The position numbers and the translations under genes are program-made. The notes under the pieces were generated by a model that was not told the origin of the DNA, ran no database searches, and saw nothing but the letters and a program-made list of their open reading frames with translations. A stretch of DNA of 19,791 nt from Betaproteobacteria bacterium (lineage in GTDB: Bacteria > Pseudomonadota > Gammaproteobacteria > Burkholderiales > Burkholderiaceae_C): positions 1 through 19,791 of the forward strand of contig VBCQ01000092.1 in the NCBI GenBank assembly GCA_005882155.1, read 5' to 3'. Below, piece by piece: positions 17,542-19,791 of the stretch; position 1 is the first letter of the stretch, and every line of letters begins with the position of its first letter.

Positions 17542-18285
17542 TTGACCACCCTCCTCGCTGTTGTTGCCATTGCCCTCGTCGCGCTGCTGGCCTGGCTCGT
17601 CATGCGCTCGCGCGCGAAGAACGATCGGCCCGATTCGCGGCCGGCCGACAACCTCGACACCGTGGCCGCGTGGCCGCCGCAAGCGACCCGCGTGCTGACG
17701 AGCGTCGAGCGTGACGCCTTCGATCGGCTGCGCGCCGCACTGCCGGCGCACACCATCCTCGCGCAGGTGCCGCTGGCGCGATTCATCAAGGTGCCGACGC
17801 GCGCCTCGTATGCCGAGTGGCTGCGCCGGGTCGGCCATTTGTGCGCCGACTTCGTCGTTTGTGACCGCCACTCCCAGGTCATCGCGGTCGTCGAAGTGCA
17901 TGCGGGCGGCGACGCGACGAGTGCTCGGGTGCAAAAGCGCCAGCAGCGGCTCGCCCGGGTGCTGAAGGCCGCCGGCATCCCCGTGCATGTGTGGATCGAG
18001 AACGCTCTGCCGACGATCGACGCCGCACGCGAAGCGATCGCGCCGACGCCGCCACCGAGCGTCACGCCGACCGTCGCGCCAAGCTCGCCGAGCGCGATGA
18101 CGCGCTCGGCGCCGGGGCGCCCGGTCGCGCCGAGCGTCAATCCGTTCAACGACGAAGAGCGCGACACGTCGGCCGACGAAATCATCGAAGTGCGCGAGGC
18201 GCCACCGTCGACCTGGTTCGACGATTTCGACACCGCGCCGGCACCGCTCGCGCCCGACAAGCCCAAGCCGCAAGGGCCGCGCTAG
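17542..18285 (+). CDS. DUF2726 domain membrane-anchored protein
   Basis: The 247-residue protein begins with a membrane anchor (TTLLAVVAIALVALLAWLV) directly after the start. A DUF2726 domain follows (about residues 45-160), including HTILAQVPLARFIKV and HLCADFVVCDRHSQVIAVVEV, then a Pro-rich low-complexity tail with an acidic patch (NPFNDEERD). DUF2726 is distantly related to restriction-endonuclease-like folds (the DFVVCD and AVVEV strands resemble PD-(D/E)XK spacing); nuclease activity is not established. No ATG exists in frame. TTG 17542 puts the anchor at the N-terminus; TTG 17512 is the alternative, 10 residues longer. It follows ffh by 66 bases and converges on ftsY. Confidence 0.8.
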   Translation: MTTLLAVVAIALVALLAWLVMRSRAKNDRPDSRPADNLDTVAAWPPQATRVLTSVERDAFDRLRAALPAHTILAQVPLARFIKVPTRASYAEWLRRVGHLCADFVVCDRHSQVIAVVEVHAGGDATSARVQKRQQRLARVLKAAGIPVHVWIENALPTIDAAREAIAPTPPPSVTPTVAPSSPSAMTRSAPGRPVAPSVNPFNDEERDTSADEIIEVREAPPSTWFDDFDTAPAPLAPDKPKPQGPR

Positions 18286-18292
18286 CGGCTCT
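18273..18292. terminator. 8-bp hairpin over the DUF2726 stop codon, between convergent genes
   Basis: AGGGCCGC (18273-18280) pairs with GCGGCTCT (18285-18292) around a GCTA loop, with one G-T wobble. The stop codon TAG (18283-18285) straddles the loop. ftsY ends at 18299 from the other side, so the hairpin could stop both transcripts, but there is no T-tract on either strand and the terminator role is inference. Confidence 0.35.
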
Positions 18293-18298
18293 CGATGG

Positions 18299-19312
18299 TC
18301 AGCTCAGCAAGGCGCTCGCAAACTCGCGCGCGCTGAACGGCTGCAGGTCCTCGAGCTTCTCTCCGACACCGATGAAGTACACCGGCACCGCGCGCTCGCG
18401 CGCGATCGCCGCGAGCACGCCGCCCTTGGCGGTGCCGTCGAGCTTGGTCACGACGAGGCCGGTGAGCTGCAGTGCATCGTCGAAGGTCTTCACTTGTGCG
18501 AGCGCGTTCTGCCCGGTGTTGCCGTCGACGACGAGCAGCACTTCGTGCGGCGCGCCGTCTTGCGCCTTGGCGATCGTGCGCTTGATCTTCTTCAGCTCTT
18601 CCATCAAGTGCAGCTGCGTCGGCAGGCGCCCGGCCGTGTCGGCGATCACGACGTCGCAGCCGCGCGCCTTGCCGGCCGTCACCGCGTCGAAGCTCACCGC
18701 CGCCGGGTCGCCGCCTTCCTGGCTGACGATCTCGACGTTGGTGCGCACCGCCCACACCGCGAGCTGCTCCTTCGCTGCTGCGCGGAACGTGTCGGCGGCC
18801 GCGAGCAACACGCGCTCGCCGCCGGCGGCAAGATGGCGCGTCAGCTTGCCGATGCTTGTCGTCTTGCCCGCGCCGTTGACGCCGACGACCATCATCACGG
18901 TCGGCATCGCGTTGCCGACGACCAAGGATTTTTCGAGCGGCGCGAGCAAGTCGGCCACCGCATCGGCGAGCAAGCCTTTGACCGCCGACGCATCGGTCGC
19001 GCGCGACTCCTTCACCCGCCGCTTCAAGTCGTCGAGCAGAAACTCGGTCGCCTTCACGCCGGCATCGGCCATCAGCAACGCAGCCTCGAGCTCTTCGTAC
19101 AGCGTGTCGTCGATCTGCGTGCCGGTGAACACTTGCGTGATGCTCGTTCCGGTCTTGCGCAAGCCGCTGCGCAGCTTGTCCATCCATTGACGGCGTTCCG
19201 GCGGCGGGTCTTCGACGGCGGGAATCGGCTCGACGACAGCCGGCTCGATCGACGCGGCGGATGCTGCCGGCGCCGCGTCGGCCGGCGGCTTTTTCTTGAA
19301 GAAGCTGAACAT
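18299..19312 (-). CDS. ftsY: Signal recognition particle receptor GTPase FtsY
   Basis: FtsY is the membrane-associated receptor for the Ffh-4.5S RNA complex. The start is ATG 19312 (MFSFFKKKPP), the usual FtsY N-terminus, in preference to an in-frame ATG 20 codons upstream; no Shine-Dalgarno is obvious at either. The 337-residue protein has a short Ala/Pro/Glu-rich A domain (1-45), compared with the long acidic one of E. coli. The N domain (about 46-130) and G domain follow, with P-loop GVNGAGKTT (144-152), DTFRAAAKEQL (174-184), DTAGR (225-229) and TKLDGTAKGG (289-298). It ends 13 bases from the convergent DUF2726 gene. Confidence 0.97.
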   Translation of the reverse strand: MFSFFKKKPPADAAPAASAASIEPAVVEPIPAVEDPPPERRQWMDKLRSGLRKTGTSITQVFTGTQIDDTLYEELEAALLMADAGVKATEFLLDDLKRRVKESRATDASAVKGLLADAVADLLAPLEKSLVVGNAMPTVMMVVGVNGAGKTTSIGKLTRHLAAGGERVLLAAADTFRAAAKEQLAVWAVRTNVEIVSQEGGDPAAVSFDAVTAGKARGCDVVIADTAGRLPTQLHLMEELKKIKRTIAKAQDGAPHEVLLVVDGNTGQNALAQVKTFDDALQLTGLVVTKLDGTAKGGVLAAIARERAVPVYFIGVGEKLEDLQPFSAREFASALLS

Positions 19313-19392
19313 GCGATGGGAGTGTGGCGGCGCTTTGCGCCCATGCGAGCGTGAGTGCGAATCGAGCGGCAATCGAGCGAGAGGAGCCTCGC

Positions 19393-19398
19393 TATAAT
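19393..19398 (+). promoter_or_regulatory. Perfect -10 element of the tRNA promoter
   Basis: TATAAT lies 10 bases before the tRNA, so transcription would begin only a few bases upstream of the mature 5' end. No recognisable -35 is found at the right distance (19370-19375 reads caatcg). The downstream CGCGCTC is GC-rich, as in stringently controlled stable RNA promoters. Confidence 0.7.
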
Positions 19399-19408
19399 CG
19401 CGCGCTCA

Positions 19409-19485
<77 letters not shown>

Positions 19486-19791
19486 AATCAGATCAATGGG
19501 TTAGCACGTATTCGCCGCCCTGCAGCCCCTCGGCGTCTGATATTTCCCCGCCATCGCGCGACATCGGTTAGCTGTTGCAGCCCCGCTCTCGCAAGGTGAA
19601 GACGGCGGGAAGAGAGTTGCTTACTGGGCTCCTTTCGCAAGTGGATGAGCGGTCGATGCGGAGTTTGACTTCGCCGGGCGCTTGCTTCCACTTGGAACCG
19701 GCCTGCAATTGGGCATTGTTCCGACTTGACCGCGCAACAGTTGCGTCTATTCCGGCGACCGCTTTATGCCGTCGAGATCGGACGGGCGATC
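19486..19791. other. 306 bases after the tRNA with no recognised gene
   Basis: I see no convincing coding region, no T-tract hairpin and no repeat of the tRNA 3' end here. By eye the segment is less GC-rich than the rest. A plus-strand frame opens at TTG 19725 (LTAQQLRLFRRPLYAVE) and runs off the window, but is too short to judge. The 67-codon minus-strand frame (19488-19691) has no recognisable features. Confidence 0.5.

Overview
The window is a GC-rich chromosomal segment that reads as core genome of a betaproteobacterium. Gene content and order point to Burkholderiales, possibly the Rubrivivax/Leptothrix/Methylibium side; that placement rests on recalled family similarity, not a search. 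Supporting signs are accB-accC-prmA followed by a zinc-ribbon DUF3426 gene and a PfkB kinase, a lysine/alanine-repeat histone H1-like gene beside class Ia nrdA/nrdB, and pilS-pilR between a YpjD/CcsA-like gene and ampD. I see no phage, transposase, CRISPR or defence genes.

Layout. (1) Positions 1-4768, plus strand: accB (only the first two bases of its start codon lie outside), accC, prmA, a DUF3426 membrane protein and a PfkB-family sugar/nucleoside kinase, closely packed, then a small membrane/coiled-coil protein to 5166. (2) Positions 5183-10529, minus strand: a DUF167 protein, a histone H1-like protein with a strong intrinsic terminator, nrdB and nrdA. A pair of NrdR-type boxes one helical register apart (32 bp) lies about 210 bp upstream of the nrdA start. 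(3) Positions 10876-16015, minus strand: a compact series read in the order ypjD-like, PP0621-like, pilS, pilR, ampD, with short gaps or overlaps. (4) Positions 16084-18285, plus strand: ffh and a DUF2726 protein. (5) ftsY on the minus strand converges on them, so both SRP GTPases lie within about 3.3 kb. (6) A plus-strand tRNA-Met(CAU), then 306 bases with no gene I can recognise.

How the genes work together: AccB and AccC form the biotin carrier and biotin carboxylase half of acetyl-CoA carboxylase; NrdA and NrdB form aerobic ribonucleotide reductase; PilS/PilR is a sigma-54 two-component system for type IV pilus genes; Ffh and FtsY deliver membrane proteins to the translocon.

The most unusual feature is at the accB-accC junction. 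The first 35 bases of accC occur twice, 119 bp apart, around an 84-base insert containing two perfect hairpins with identical GCA loops. The upstream copy opens a 34-codon reading frame that begins with the AccC N-terminus and stops just before the Shine-Dalgarno of the intact accC. Other points of note are a perfect 26-bp palindrome between nrdA and nrdB, the paired NrdR boxes, and an intrinsic terminator whose U-tract ends one base before the DUF167 start codon.
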